Assembly (NCBI RefSeq): GCF_013408335.1
Contig: NZ_JACBZR010000001.1
Coordinates: 3,100,001-3,164,000 of the forward strand
Source of the DNA: Nocardioides panzhihuensis
GTDB lineage: Bacteria > Actinomycetota > Actinomycetes > Propionibacteriales > Nocardioidaceae
Direction: 5' to 3'
Length of the DNA stretch: 64,000 nt
In this document: positions 1 through 8,273 of the stretch, in pieces
Position numbering within the stretch: position 1 is the stretch's first letter
Layout of the letters: each line of letters opens with the position of its first letter
Made by a program: the position numbers and the translations under genes
Notes under the pieces: generated by a model
What the model was told of the DNA's origin: nothing
Seen by the model: only the letters and a program-made list of their open reading frames with translations
Database searches by the model: none

Positions 1-88
1 GGTGACCAAGCCCGGCACGGGCTCGCTCGCCCTCGACGGCGAGGCCCTGACGATCAAGAGCGCCAAGCCGCTCCCCTCCAGCGACTGA
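1..88 (+). CDS. C-terminal end of an unidentified protein (partial)
   Basis: An open frame (frame 2) enters from the left edge and stops with TGA at 86-88, giving about 28 residues that end in PLPSSD. The next gene starts 18 bp later on the same strand, so the two are probably cotranscribed. The visible tail carries no recognisable motif, and I do not assign a function. Confidence 0.55.
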   Translation, partial: VTKPGTGSLALDGEALTIKSAKPLPSSD

Positions 89-105
89 TCCGGAGGGACT
101 CGACG

Positions 106-918
106 ATGACGACGACCACACCCGAGACCACGTCGCCCGCGGCCCTGACCGAGGTGCGCGACGGCATCATGATCATCACTCTCAACCGGCCGGAGGCACG
201 CAACGCCGTCAACGAGGAGATGTGCCTCGTGGTCGGTGACGCCCTGACGCAGGCCGAGCACGACCCGGCCGTCCGGGTCGTTGTGCTCACCGGAGCGGGC
301 GACAAGGCGTTCTGCGCCGGGGCCGACCTCAAGGCGCTCAGCCGCGGCGAGCGGATCATCCCCGAGGGCCGCGAGGCCTGGGGTCTGGCCGGCTATGTCG
401 GCCACGCGATCAGCAAGCCGACGATCGCAGCCGTCAACGGTCCCGCCCTCGGCGGCGGCACCGAGCTGGTGCTGGCCAGCGACCTCACCGTCTCGGCCGA
501 GACCGCCTCCTTCGGCCTGCCGGAGGTCAAGCGCGGCCTGATCGCCGGCGCCGGCGGCGCCTTCCGGCTCATCGAGAAGCTGCCGCAGGCCGTCGCGATG
601 GAGCTGCTGCTGACCGGCGACCCGATCAGCGCCCAGCAGGCCCTCGATCTCCATCTGATCAACCGGGTCGTCCCCGCCGACCAGGTCCTCGCCGCCGCGC
701 TGGAGCTGGCCACGACCATCGCCGGCAACGCTCCGCTGGCAGTGCAGGCGCATAAGCAGATCGCCCTGCGGCAGACGCCTGAGGGCGAGCGGCCCGGCGA
801 ACAGGCGGGCTGGGAGGCCACCAGCCGGCTGCTGCCGATGATCGCCTTCTCCGAGGACGCCAAAGAGGGCCCACGCGCCTTCGCCGAGAAGCGCCCGCCG
901 GTGTGGCAGGGCCGCTGA
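106..918 (+). CDS. Enoyl-CoA hydratase (crotonase family)
   Basis: A 270-residue crotonase-fold protein, a normal length for the family. It is expected to hydrate a 2-enoyl-CoA to the 3-hydroxyacyl-CoA in the cytoplasm. The oxyanion-hole segments are present (AFCAGADL, then PALGGGTE). Both catalytic glutamates of true hydratases can be placed, one in GGGTE and one in GLPE before the GAGG turn, so hydratase activity is credible. The ATG at 106 has GGAGGG at 91-96. It ends in the usual crotonase tail (FAEKRPPVW). A strong hairpin follows, so transcription probably ends here. The acyl substrate is unknown; by context it is an aromatic or branched acyl-CoA. Confidence 0.9.
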   Translation: MTTTTPETTSPAALTEVRDGIMIITLNRPEARNAVNEEMCLVVGDALTQAEHDPAVRVVVLTGAGDKAFCAGADLKALSRGERIIPEGREAWGLAGYVGHAISKPTIAAVNGPALGGGTELVLASDLTVSAETASFGLPEVKRGLIAGAGGAFRLIEKLPQAVAMELLLTGDPISAQQALDLHLINRVVPADQVLAAALELATTIAGNAPLAVQAHKQIALRQTPEGERPGEQAGWEATSRLLPMIAFSEDAKEGPRAFAEKRPPVWQGR

Positions 919-929
919 GATCCCCCACT

Positions 930-966
930 GCGGGGTGAGCCTGACCGGATGGTCGGCTCACCCCGC
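930..966. terminator. Bidirectional intrinsic terminator-like hairpin
   Basis: A 12-bp perfect stem (930-941 with 955-966), extended inward by GACC/GGTC with one bulge. It lies between the convergent crotonase and acyl-CoA dehydrogenase genes and probably serves both. There is no clear T-tract, as is common in actinobacteria. Confidence 0.7.
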
Positions 967-978
967 GTATCTTTCCCG

Positions 979-2130
979 TCAGAGCCCGCCGCGTGCCACA
1001 AGCTGGCTGGCGATCACGTTGCGCTGGATCTCGTTGGTGCCCTCCCCCACGATCATGAGCGGCGCGTCGCGGAAGTAGCGCTCGACGTCGTACTCGGTCG
1101 AGTAGCCGTAGCCGCCGTGGATCCTGACCGCGGTGAGGGCGATCTCCATCGCCACCTCCGAGGCGAACAGCTTCGCCATTCCGGCCTCCATGTCGCAGCG
1201 CTCCCCCGCGTCCGCGCGCTCCGCGGCGTATCGGGTGAGCTGGCGGGCGGCGGTCAGCTTGGTCGCCATGTCGGCGAGGTAGTTGCCGATCGACTGGTGC
1301 TGGTGGATCGGCTTGCCGAAAGTCTGGCGCTGCTGGGCGTAGGCCAAGGAGTCCTCGAGGGCCGCCGCAGCGACGCCGAGTGCACGGGAGGCGACCTGGA
1401 TACGACCGGTCTCCAGGCCCTTCATCATCTGGCCGAAGCCCTTGCCCTCGGTCCCGCCGAGCACGGCGGTGGCCGGGATCCGGTAGCCGTCGAAGGAGAG
1501 CTCGCACGACTCCACGCCCTTGTAGCCGAGCTTGGGGAGATCGCGCGAGACGACCAACCCGGGCCCGTGCTCGACCAGGACGATCGAGATGCCCCGGTGA
1601 CGCGGTGTCGCCTGCGGGTCGGTCTTGCACAGCAGCGCGATCAGCCCGGAACGGCGCGCGTTGCTGATCCAGGTCTTGGCGCCGCTGATCACCAGGTCGT
1701 CACCGTCACGACGGGCGGTCGTCGTCATCGCCTGGAGGTCGGAACCCCCGCCCGGCTCGGTCAGCGCCATCGTGGCGCGCAGTTCGCCGGTCGCCATCGG
1801 CGGGAGGTAGCGCCGCTTCTGCTCCTCGGTGCCGAACAGGCCGATCAGCTTGGCGACGACCGTGTGCCCGCCCATCGCGCCGGCCAGGCTCATCCAGCCC
1901 CGGGCGAGCTCCTCGGTGACCTGGACGTAGCACGGCGTCGACACCGGACCGCCGCCGTACTCCTCGCCGATCGACAGCCCGAAGATCCCGATCTGCTTCA
2001 TCTGATCGATCCACTTCTCTGGATACTCGTTGGCATGCTCGACCTCGCGAACCGTCGGCTTCACCTCGCGGTTGACGAAGTCGCGCACTGTCTGCACCAG
2101 ATAGGACTCTTCCGGACTGAGATTGCTCAT
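979..2130 (-). CDS. Acyl-CoA dehydrogenase
   Basis: A 383-residue FAD-dependent acyl-CoA dehydrogenase that makes an alpha,beta double bond in an acyl-CoA. The FAD/substrate motif MALTEPGGGSD is in the middle domain. The C-terminal GEGTNEIQRN keeps the catalytic Glu, so it should be active. The start was placed at MSNLSPEE (ATG at 2128-2130). An upstream in-frame extension would run through the promoter, including a TGACACTTGTGGTCA dyad 20 bp upstream. It is divergent from the MaoC-type gene, which suggests co-regulation of dehydrogenation and hydration. Substrate unknown. Confidence 0.88.
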   Translation of the reverse strand: MSNLSPEESYLVQTVRDFVNREVKPTVREVEHANEYPEKWIDQMKQIGIFGLSIGEEYGGGPVSTPCYVQVTEELARGWMSLAGAMGGHTVVAKLIGLFGTEEQKRRYLPPMATGELRATMALTEPGGGSDLQAMTTTARRDGDDLVISGAKTWISNARRSGLIALLCKTDPQATPRHRGISIVLVEHGPGLVVSRDLPKLGYKGVESCELSFDGYRIPATAVLGGTEGKGFGQMMKGLETGRIQVASRALGVAAAALEDSLAYAQQRQTFGKPIHQHQSIGNYLADMATKLTAARQLTRYAAERADAGERCDMEAGMAKLFASEVAMEIALTAVRIHGGYGYSTEYDVERYFRDAPLMIVGEGTNEIQRNVIASQLVARGGL

Positions 2131-2149
2131 GGCTTGATCGTGAATGATC

Positions 2150-2164
2150 TGACACTTGTGGTCA
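2150..2164. promoter_or_regulatory. TGAC-N7-GTCA dyad upstream of the acyl-CoA dehydrogenase
   Basis: TGACACTTGTGGTCA, a loose relative (7-bp spacer) of the TGAC-N6-GTCA palindrome found across the window. It lies 20 bp upstream of the acyl-CoA dehydrogenase start, where a repressor could block transcription. Confidence 0.45.
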
Positions 2165-2204
2165 AGGCTTTCTCGCGTCACGATAGGCAACTCCAAGAGA
2201 GATG

Positions 2205-2218
2205 TGACATTCACGTCA
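2205..2218. promoter_or_regulatory. Putative operator TGAC-N6-GTCA
   Basis: TGACATTCACGTCA, an exact copy of the palindrome. It is in the divergent promoter region, 49 bp upstream of the MaoC-type gene and 75 bp upstream of the acyl-CoA dehydrogenase. It is probably bound by a TetR-type or similar dimeric regulator (inference). Confidence 0.6.
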
Positions 2219-2266
2219 CCACAACCCGGGGCCTGACGACGACGCGGGCCACGCGAAAGGCACCTG

Positions 2267-3262
2267 ATGTCGAGATCCGTGGGCGGACCCTACTTCGACG
2301 AGCTCGCCGTGGGCATGAGCTTCGAGACCGCGCCGGCGGTGACACTGACCGACGGACTCGCCACCAGCCACCGGGCGATCCTCGGCGACCGGCTGCGCCT
2401 CCCCCTGGACCACGAGCTCTCCCGTGCGGTCACCGGATCCACCAGCCCGGTCGCCAGCCCGAGCCTGGTCTGGGACGTCGCGATCGGGCAGTCGACACTG
2501 GCCACGCACCACGTCAAGGCGAACCTTTTCTACCGCGGTCTGCGGTTCCACCGCTTCCCCCACCTCGGCGACACCCTGGCGACCCGGACCGAGGTGGTCG
2601 GCCTGCGCGAGAACACGCCGAAGCCCGACCGGGCGCCGACCGGGCTCGCAGCGCTGCGCATGACCACGACCGATCAGCGCGGCGCGACGGTGCTCGACTT
2701 CCACCGCTGCGCCATGCTGCCCCTGAGCCCCGCCCCCGCCGCGGGCAGGCGCATCCATGACCAAGACCTCGCCGATATCGGGGTCGCCGACGGGACCGAT
2801 GCATGGCTCGCCCCCGACGGCTGGGACCTGGGGGAGTTCCGCGCACGCGTCCCCAGCCCCCGCACCACCGGCGAGCTCGTCGGAGAGTCGTTCATGACAT
2901 CGGGCGACGTCGTCTCCTCGGCACCCGAGCTGGCCCGGCTGACCCTGAACATCGCCGCCGTCCACCACGACGAGCGGGTCGGCGGGTCACGGCTTGTGTA
3001 CGGCGGGCACACCATCGGACTCGCCCTCGCGCAGCTCACCCGGGCGCTGCCAAACCTGGTCACAGTGCTCGGCTGGAAGTCCTGCGACCACACCGGCCCG
3101 GTCCACGAGGGCGACACCGTGACCAGCCGGATCGAGGTGCTCTCCTCGACGGCACTCACGCAGGGCACAGCCGTTGGACTGCGCTCGGTCGTCACGGCAC
3201 ACGCGCCCGGCGGCGATGCCCGCGAGGTGCTCGACTGGCGCTACACGGCCCTCGTCGCCTGA
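2267..3262 (+). CDS. MaoC-family double-hotdog acyl-CoA hydratase
   Basis: A 331-residue protein with two hotdog halves, as in MaoC-type dehydratases of the mesaconyl-CoA hydratase group. The C-terminal half carries the conserved HHDE segment and a GG-H turn (about residues 232-250), where the hydratase Asp/His pair normally sits. The N-terminal half (about residues 9-140) looks degenerate, as in eukaryote-like double hotdog enzymes. ATG at 2267 follows GAAAGG at 2255-2260. It is divergent from an acyl-CoA dehydrogenase, fitting two consecutive beta-oxidation-like steps. It probably hydrates an enoyl-CoA with R stereochemistry (family knowledge); the substrate is unknown. Confidence 0.8.
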   Translation: MSRSVGGPYFDELAVGMSFETAPAVTLTDGLATSHRAILGDRLRLPLDHELSRAVTGSTSPVASPSLVWDVAIGQSTLATHHVKANLFYRGLRFHRFPHLGDTLATRTEVVGLRENTPKPDRAPTGLAALRMTTTDQRGATVLDFHRCAMLPLSPAPAAGRRIHDQDLADIGVADGTDAWLAPDGWDLGEFRARVPSPRTTGELVGESFMTSGDVVSSAPELARLTLNIAAVHHDERVGGSRLVYGGHTIGLALAQLTRALPNLVTVLGWKSCDHTGPVHEGDTVTSRIEVLSSTALTQGTAVGLRSVVTAHAPGGDAREVLDWRYTALVA

Positions 3263-3422
3263 CCACGCAGGAGCACGCCCGCTCGCGCTTACCTGACAGG
3301 CGCGTCTACCTCACGTCCATCGCCTCCACGAGCTACGCACCTCGGTCGCGGCAGGAGCGCACGGGCGTCGACCTGCCAGAAATGGAAAAGTTCGGGGCCG
3401 TGGCCCAGCACCTCTTGCGATG

Positions 3423-3476
3423 TGACATACGTCATGCCAAGATCACTCCAGACCTTGATCTGACATGTATGTTCAG
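3423..3476. promoter_or_regulatory. Promoter dyads upstream of the solute-binding lipoprotein
   Basis: The 251-bp gap at 3263-3513 holds no gene. It contains TGACATACGTCA (3423-3434, TGAC-N4-GTCA) and CTGACATGTATGTTCAG (3460-3476, near-perfect dyad), both within 95 bp of the lipoprotein start. They are probably regulator sites. They are related in sequence to the TGAC-N6-GTCA palindrome but differ in spacing. Confidence 0.5.
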
Positions 3477-3513
3477 TTTCATCCGTGGGTCGAGTCCTCC
3501 CTAGGAGATTCCA

Positions 3514-4779
3514 ATGCACGTTTCCAGATCCGGCCTCCGCCGATCCTTGGCCCTCACGCTCCCGGTCGCCCTCGCACTGACGATCACCGCGTGCGGGTCG
3601 AGCGACAGCACCGGCGAAGCAAGCTCGGCAGCCTTCGACACAGCAGCCCTCGGGACCCCCAACAAGGCGACCGGCTCCCCCGTCACCATCGGCGTCATCA
3701 GCGAAGGCAAGGGCCAGGCCGTCGACCAGAGCGACGAGTTCCGCGGCGCCCAGGCAGCCGCGGCGTACGCCAATGAGTATCTCGGCGGGATCGGCGGTCA
3801 CAAGGTCGAGGTCAAGGTGTGCGAGGTGCGTCAGGACCCCGCGATGGCCACCGACTGCGCCAACCAGATGGTGACCGCGGGCGTCTCCGCCGTCGTCGAG
3901 GGCACCTTGGCGGAGGTCGACCAGACGATCGAGGTCCTCACCCCTGCCGGGATCCCGATCATCGCCGCGAGCGGAAGCACCAAGGCAGCGCTGACCACGC
4001 CGGGCTACTTCTCGTTGTTCAACAGCCTCTCCTACTTCGGCGTCCCGGCCGCCGACGGCAAGGAGCAAGGCGTCTCCAAGGCCGTCATGGTCGTCGTCGG
4101 CGTCCCCGGCGCCGAGGGTCCGGCCCGCGACGTCGGCACGCTTCTCTACAAGAACGCCGGCATCGACCTCGAGGTCTCCGCGATCCCGCCCGGCACCGCG
4201 GACATGACGCCGCAGATCACCGCGGCCAGCGCCGACGAGCCGGGCCTCTACCACGTCTTCGGCAACGAGAGCTTCTGCACGCCGGCGATTCAGGCCATCA
4301 AGGCCGTCGACCCCGACGCCGCCATCACGGCGATCGCCCAGTGCCTCTCGGCCGCGGGCGCCAAGTCCATCCCCGGCGGCTACGAGGGCGTCCACGTGGT
4401 GACCACCTCGGACCTCGACCCGGAAGCCGAGGACACCAAGCTCTTCCAGGCAGTCGTCGGCAAGTACGGCGACGGCGCGAAGGAGTCGGTCATCACCGGC
4501 TCGGGCTACTCGCCGATGCTGGGAATGATCAATGCGCTCAACGCCGCCAAGATCACCGACGTGAGCGCCAAGGGCGTCACCGCCGCCATGAAGTCGGCGC
4601 CCGCGACGAACTACCCGCTGGGTGCCGGCGCGACCTTCACCTGCGACGGCAAGCAGATGCCGATCTCGCCGAACGTGTGCAGCTCCGACGGCATCATCGC
4701 CTCAGCGACGGCTGACGGGAAGCTCGAGGACTACCAGCTGGTCCCCTCCGACCCGGAGCTCTACAGCCCCGCGAGCTGA
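3514..4779 (+). CDS. ABC transporter substrate-binding lipoprotein (branched-chain amino acid/aromatic acid type)
   Basis: A 421-residue periplasmic-binding-protein-like (LivK/Peripla_BP_6) lipoprotein. The signal peptide has an RR-containing n-region, a hydrophobic core and the lipobox ITAC with Cys27 as the lipidated residue, followed by a Gly/Ser-rich linker. The mature start (PVTIGVISEGKG) is typical of LivK-like proteins. RBS AGGAG at 3503-3507, ATG at 3514. No permease is adjacent, but the LivHMG fusion and LivF at 8.3-11.8 kb are natural partners. The family often imports aromatic or aliphatic carboxylates in catabolic islands, so it may bind the island's acidic substrate (inference). 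Confidence 0.88.
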   Translation: MHVSRSGLRRSLALTLPVALALTITACGSSDSTGEASSAAFDTAALGTPNKATGSPVTIGVISEGKGQAVDQSDEFRGAQAAAAYANEYLGGIGGHKVEVKVCEVRQDPAMATDCANQMVTAGVSAVVEGTLAEVDQTIEVLTPAGIPIIAASGSTKAALTTPGYFSLFNSLSYFGVPAADGKEQGVSKAVMVVVGVPGAEGPARDVGTLLYKNAGIDLEVSAIPPGTADMTPQITAASADEPGLYHVFGNESFCTPAIQAIKAVDPDAAITAIAQCLSAAGAKSIPGGYEGVHVVTTSDLDPEAEDTKLFQAVVGKYGDGAKESVITGSGYSPMLGMINALNAAKITDVSAKGVTAAMKSAPATNYPLGAGATFTCDGKQMPISPNVCSSDGIIASATADGKLEDYQLVPSDPELYSPAS

Positions 4780-4786
4780 CCCCGCC

Positions 4787-4833
4787 GACCGCCCGTCGCC
4801 CGTCGCCCGCACTCCACCGGGCGGCGGGCGGTC
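4787..4833 (+). terminator. GC-rich hairpin after the solute-binding protein gene
   Basis: An imperfect 17-bp stem (4787-4803 with 4817-4833, starting GACCGCCC and ending GGGCGGTC) just 7 bp after the stop codon. It is likely a transcription terminator. Confidence 0.6.
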
Positions 4834-4863
4834 CGCATTCCACCCGGGAGTAGATCTATAGTG

Positions 4864-4890
4864 ACTCTACTGTCAGATTTCCTGTAGAGT
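4864..4890. promoter_or_regulatory. Inverted repeat ACTCTAC-N13-GTAGAGT before the extradiol dioxygenase
   Basis: Perfect 7-bp arms at 4864-4870 and 4884-4890 flank a TGTCAGATT core, 65 bp upstream of the dioxygenase start. It is probably an operator for the dioxygenase-reductase operon. It differs from the TGAC-N6-GTCA class. Confidence 0.55.
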
Positions 4891-4955
4891 AGGTCACATC
4901 TACCCCGCCCAACGCACTGTATGACTTGGCGCGAACGTCAGAAGGAGTACGACCA

Positions 4956-5876
4956 ATGCCTAGAAGACCGGCCAGCGACACGATGGTCGTCTGCGCTTCC
5001 CACAGCCCGGGGATGCTCCGTGACGCCACCGAGGAGCACGGTGCGCACTTCCGGGCCGGCATCGACGAGGCCCGGCGCCGGGTGACGGCCTTCGAGCCCG
5101 ATCTCGTTGTCTTCTTCGGCAGCGACCACCGGCGCGCGTTCGTGGACAGCGTCCCGGCGGTCGCATTGATGCTGGCCGCCGACGGCCTCGGCGACCTCGG
5201 CTCGCCGACGGGCTCCTACGACGTGCCGGCCGAGATCGCCGAGCCGCTCGCCGCCTCGCTGCTCGCCCAGGGCTTCGACGTCACCGTCGTGCGCAAGGTC
5301 GCCCTCGACCACGGGTTCGGGCAGACGTACGGCCATCTGATCGGCGACCTGCCGACGGTGCCGGTCATCCCCATCTACCTCAACTGCGCCACTCCCCCGC
5401 TGGCCTCGCCCGGTCGCGCCTACGCGCTGGGCCGGCAGGTGGGCGAAGAGCTCTCCGGTCTCGGCAAGCGCGTGCTGTACGTCGGCTCCGGGGGTCTCTC
5501 GCACTCACCGCCCAGCCTGGAGGCGGCCGCGGCCGGACTCTCCGACGAGGAGCGCCTCGCGGTCAACGAGGCCGGTCGCGCCGCGGCCCGGGAGAAGATC
5601 GTGCCCGACTGGGACCAGGCGTTCCTCGCCCGCATCGCGGAGGACCCCGAGAGCCTGGCGACATTCACCGACGCCGACATCATCCCCGCCGGCGTCGGCG
5701 CGCATGAGGTGCGTACCTGGATCGCCGCCGTCGCCGCCGGGGCGACACCCATGGAGACCGTCGCCTACGAGCCGGTCCCCGAGTGGATCACCGGGATGGG
5801 GGTCGCCACGACCCCGACCGGCGCCACCTCCGCTCCCCTTCCCTCCCCGTCCCAGATCGAACAGGTTCAGCCATGA
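4956..5876 (+). CDS. mhpB: Class III extradiol catechol dioxygenase (MhpB type)
   Basis: A 306-residue LigB-fold Fe(II) dioxygenase that resembles E. coli MhpB over its length: SHSP near the N-terminus (His16), SDHRRAF, DHGFGQ and GSGGLSH. His119 and His183 correspond to the MhpB acid/base histidines 115 and 179. It should cleave a substituted catechol next to the diol to give a ring-opened semialdehyde or ketone acid. ATG at 4956 is chosen because GAAGGAG lies at 4941-4947; an upstream TTG has no such site. The stop overlaps the next start (ATGA), so it is translationally coupled to the FprB-like gene. It is the likely ring-cleavage enzyme for the catechol made by the 22-26 kb operon. The natural catechol is not known. 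Confidence 0.9.
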   Translation: MPRRPASDTMVVCASHSPGMLRDATEEHGAHFRAGIDEARRRVTAFEPDLVVFFGSDHRRAFVDSVPAVALMLAADGLGDLGSPTGSYDVPAEIAEPLAASLLAQGFDVTVVRKVALDHGFGQTYGHLIGDLPTVPVIPIYLNCATPPLASPGRAYALGRQVGEELSGLGKRVLYVGSGGLSHSPPSLEAAAAGLSDEERLAVNEAGRAAAREKIVPDWDQAFLARIAEDPESLATFTDADIIPAGVGAHEVRTWIAAVAAGATPMETVAYEPVPEWITGMGVATTPTGATSAPLPSPSQIEQVQP

Positions 5877-7408
5877 CGCACGTGATCACCGGAAGCTGCT
5901 GCAACGACGCGGCCTGCGTACCCGTCTGCCCCGTCAACTGCATCCACCCGGCCCCGGGCGAGCCCGACTTCGGCACCGCCGAGATGCTCTACATCGACGA
6001 CGCCAGCTGCATCGACTGCGGTGCCTGCGTCGACGTCTGTCCGGTCAGCGCGATCACCGCCGACTACGACCTGGACCCGATCGACGAGCCCTTCCTCGCC
6101 CTGAACTCCGCCTGGTTCGCGGCTCCCGAGCGGTCCTCGTACGCCCCTCCCCCGCGCGAGCCCGTCCTCACCGCCACGCGTCCCGGGCCGCTCAAGGTGG
6201 CCGTTGTCGGCACGGGTCCGACCGGCGGCTACGTCACCGAGTCTCTCCTGGGCGTCCGCGGGGTCAAGGCCGAGGTGACCGTCATCGACAGGCTTCTCAC
6301 CCCGGGTGGCCTGGTGAGGTACGGCGTCGCCCCTGACCATCTGGCCACCAAGGACGCCGGGACCTCGATCGAGAAGGTGCTCAAAGCACCCGGGGTGTCA
6401 GTGCGGCTCGGCGTCGACGTCGGCGTCGACGTGACCCTGGAGGAGCTTGCCGCGAGCCACCACGCCGTCGTGGTCGCGACCGGTGCCTCCGAGGGCCGCA
6501 AGCTCGCCATTCCCGGCGAGGACCTGCCGGGTTCCCACTCCGCGGTCGACTTCGTCGGCTGGTACAACGGCCATCCGGCCCAGGCCGGGTTGGAGTTCGA
6601 CCTCACCTCCGAGCGAGCCGTCGTCATCGGCAACGGCAACGTCGCCCTCGACGTCGCCCGGATCCTGCTCGCCACCCCGGACGTGTTGCGCAGGAGCGAC
6701 ATCGCCGCCCACGCGCTCGAGGCTCTGGCTGAGAGCAAGATCCGCGAGGTCGTCCTGGTCGGTCGGCGCGGCCCCGAGCACGCCGCATTCACCGCGGGCG
6801 AGCTGATCGGCCTGACCCAGGTGGCCGGCCTCGGCCTGTCCGTACGTCCCGAGGACCTCGACGTCGCCAGCGAGGACCCGATCGTCGCGCACAAGCTCGA
6901 CCTCCTGCGTGGCCTCACCGGAGACGACGCCGAGCACCGGCTCGAGTTCCGTTTCGGTCTACGCCCCACCGACCTGCTCGGCGAGACCTCCGTACGTGCG
7001 GTCCGCTTCGACGACGGCGACGAGCTGGAGGCCGGCCTGGTGCTCAGCGCCATCGGCTACCGCGGCCGACCGGTGCCCGGTCTACCGTTCGACGAGGCGC
7101 TCGGCCGCGTACCCAACGAGGACGGGCGCGTCGCTCCCGGTCTGTACGTCTCCGGCTGGATCAAGCGCGGTCCGTCCGGCGGGATCGGCGCCAACAAGTG
7201 GTGCGCGAAGGAGACCGTCGGTGCCCTGGTGGCCGACTTCGAGGCCGGTCTCCTGCCCGACCCGACCGGCGAGATCCCCTCCGTCGGCGTCGGCATGGAC
7301 GCCTGGGCCAAGATCGACGGCCGTGAGAAGCAGCTCGGCCGCGAGTCCGGACGGCCACGGATCAAGCTCGTCGACCCCGATGAGCAGCGCACCCTGCTGA
7401 GCAGCTGA
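5873..7408 (+). CDS. fprB: Ferredoxin/ferredoxin-NADP reductase fusion, FprB type
   Basis: A 511-residue protein. The N-terminal 7Fe-type ferredoxin domain (about residues 1-70) has Cys9, Cys15, Cys19, Cys46, Cys49, Cys52 and Cys56. An adrenodoxin-reductase-like FAD/NADP domain follows, with GTGPTGG near residue 108, GNGNVALDVARI in the NADP fold and the C-terminal GWIKRGPSGGIG. This order and the start (MTHVITGSCCND) match mycobacterial FprB. It moves electrons from NADPH to iron-sulfur proteins. The Rieske oxygenase and the P450 in this window have no dedicated reductase beside them, so this is a candidate donor. It could also reactivate oxidised iron in the coupled dioxygenase (inference). 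The start at 5873 overlaps the upstream stop. Confidence 0.92.
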   Translation: MTHVITGSCCNDAACVPVCPVNCIHPAPGEPDFGTAEMLYIDDASCIDCGACVDVCPVSAITADYDLDPIDEPFLALNSAWFAAPERSSYAPPPREPVLTATRPGPLKVAVVGTGPTGGYVTESLLGVRGVKAEVTVIDRLLTPGGLVRYGVAPDHLATKDAGTSIEKVLKAPGVSVRLGVDVGVDVTLEELAASHHAVVVATGASEGRKLAIPGEDLPGSHSAVDFVGWYNGHPAQAGLEFDLTSERAVVIGNGNVALDVARILLATPDVLRRSDIAAHALEALAESKIREVVLVGRRGPEHAAFTAGELIGLTQVAGLGLSVRPEDLDVASEDPIVAHKLDLLRGLTGDDAEHRLEFRFGLRPTDLLGETSVRAVRFDDGDELEAGLVLSAIGYRGRPVPGLPFDEALGRVPNEDGRVAPGLYVSGWIKRGPSGGIGANKWCAKETVGALVADFEAGLLPDPTGEIPSVGVGMDAWAKIDGREKQLGRESGRPRIKLVDPDEQRTLLSS

Positions 7409-7412
7409 CAAA

Positions 7413-7459
7413 CCGCCGAGTCGGCTCGTCCTGTCCGTCAGGACGAGCCGACTCGGCGG
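7413..7459. terminator. Perfect 21-bp hairpin terminator
   Basis: Arms 7413-7433 and 7439-7459 are perfectly complementary with a 5-nt loop. It sits between convergent genes. The outer stem contains GCCGAGTCGGC, shared with the hairpins at 43599 and 51625. Confidence 0.85.
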
Positions 7460-7471
7460 TGGTGTGGGAGA

Positions 7472-8227
7472 TCAGTGGTTGACCAGGCCGCCGTCGACGC
7501 GGAAGTCGGCGCCGGTGGCGAACGAGGCGTCGTCCGAGGCGAGGTAGGCAGCGAGCTTGGCGATGTCGTCAGGCTGACCCAGTCGCGGCACCAGCGACTT
7601 CGCCAGCAGCCCGTCGAGCACCCCGGGCGGGGAGAGCTGCTCGGCAGAACCGGGCGTCTCGACGACGCCGGGGCTGATGCTGACCGCCCGGATGCCGCGC
7701 GGGGCGCCCTCGGCGGCCATGACGTGGGTCATGCCGCGTACGCCCCACTTGGCCGCGGAGTGAGCGATCCCGGCGACACTGCCGCCATGCCCGGCGACCG
7801 AGGCGGTGTTGATGATCAGTCCGCCGCCCGCGCCCAGCTGCGACCAGGCCGCCTTCGTGGCAAGGAAGACCAGGGTGAGCTCGTTGCGGATCGAGCGGTC
7901 CCACTCCTGCGCCGTCATCGACTCGATGGTGCCGAAGGCGCCCGTGGAGGCGTTGTTCCACAGCACATCCACCTGGCCGAACCCGGTCACCGCCCGGTCC
8001 ACCCACCGCCGGCACTCCTCGAGATCGCCGAGGTCGAGCGGCGAGACATCGATCATCGTGCCGCCCGCCTCGGTGACCAGCGCCTGCGTCTGTGCCGCAC
8101 TCTCGGCGTCGACGTCGCAGCCGACCACCCGGGCGCCGGCCTCGGCGAAGCGCAACGCTCCGGCGCGACCGATGCCGCCACCCGTCCCGCTGATGAGGGC
8201 CACCTTGCCCTCGAGGGATCGTGTCAT
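7472..8227 (-). CDS. SDR-family protein with His in place of the catalytic Tyr
   Basis: A 251-residue short-chain dehydrogenase/reductase. The cofactor loop SGTGGGIG (13-20) and the catalytic-type Ser143 (NTAS) are present. The YxxxK motif reads HSAAK: His156 replaces Tyr and Lys160 is kept. The NNAG motif reads NNAS. The C-terminal end (DFRVDGGLVNH) is normal, so this is not a decayed gene. Normal SDRs oxidise or reduce alcohols and ketones with NAD(P)(H). With His the reaction may be slower, pH-shifted or different. ATG at 8225-8227. It is followed downstream by a strong hairpin and preceded by livF on the same strand, so it is probably cotranscribed with the transporter. Confidence 0.85.
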   Translation of the reverse strand: MTRSLEGKVALISGTGGGIGRAGALRFAEAGARVVGCDVDAESAAQTQALVTEAGGTMIDVSPLDLGDLEECRRWVDRAVTGFGQVDVLWNNASTGAFGTIESMTAQEWDRSIRNELTLVFLATKAAWSQLGAGGGLIINTASVAGHGGSVAGIAHSAAKWGVRGMTHVMAAEGAPRGIRAVSISPGVVETPGSAEQLSPPGVLDGLLAKSLVPRLGQPDDIAKLAAYLASDDASFATGADFRVDGGLVNH

Positions 8228-8273
8228 GGCGCTACCTTCCTTCCCTGTGCCCGAGCGGTTCTCGGGCCCGGCT

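Noticed and set aside
3421..3436. CRP-like site TGTGA-N6-TCATG
   Set aside because: The right half matches only 3 of 5 positions; the TGAC/GTCA dyads explain the site better.
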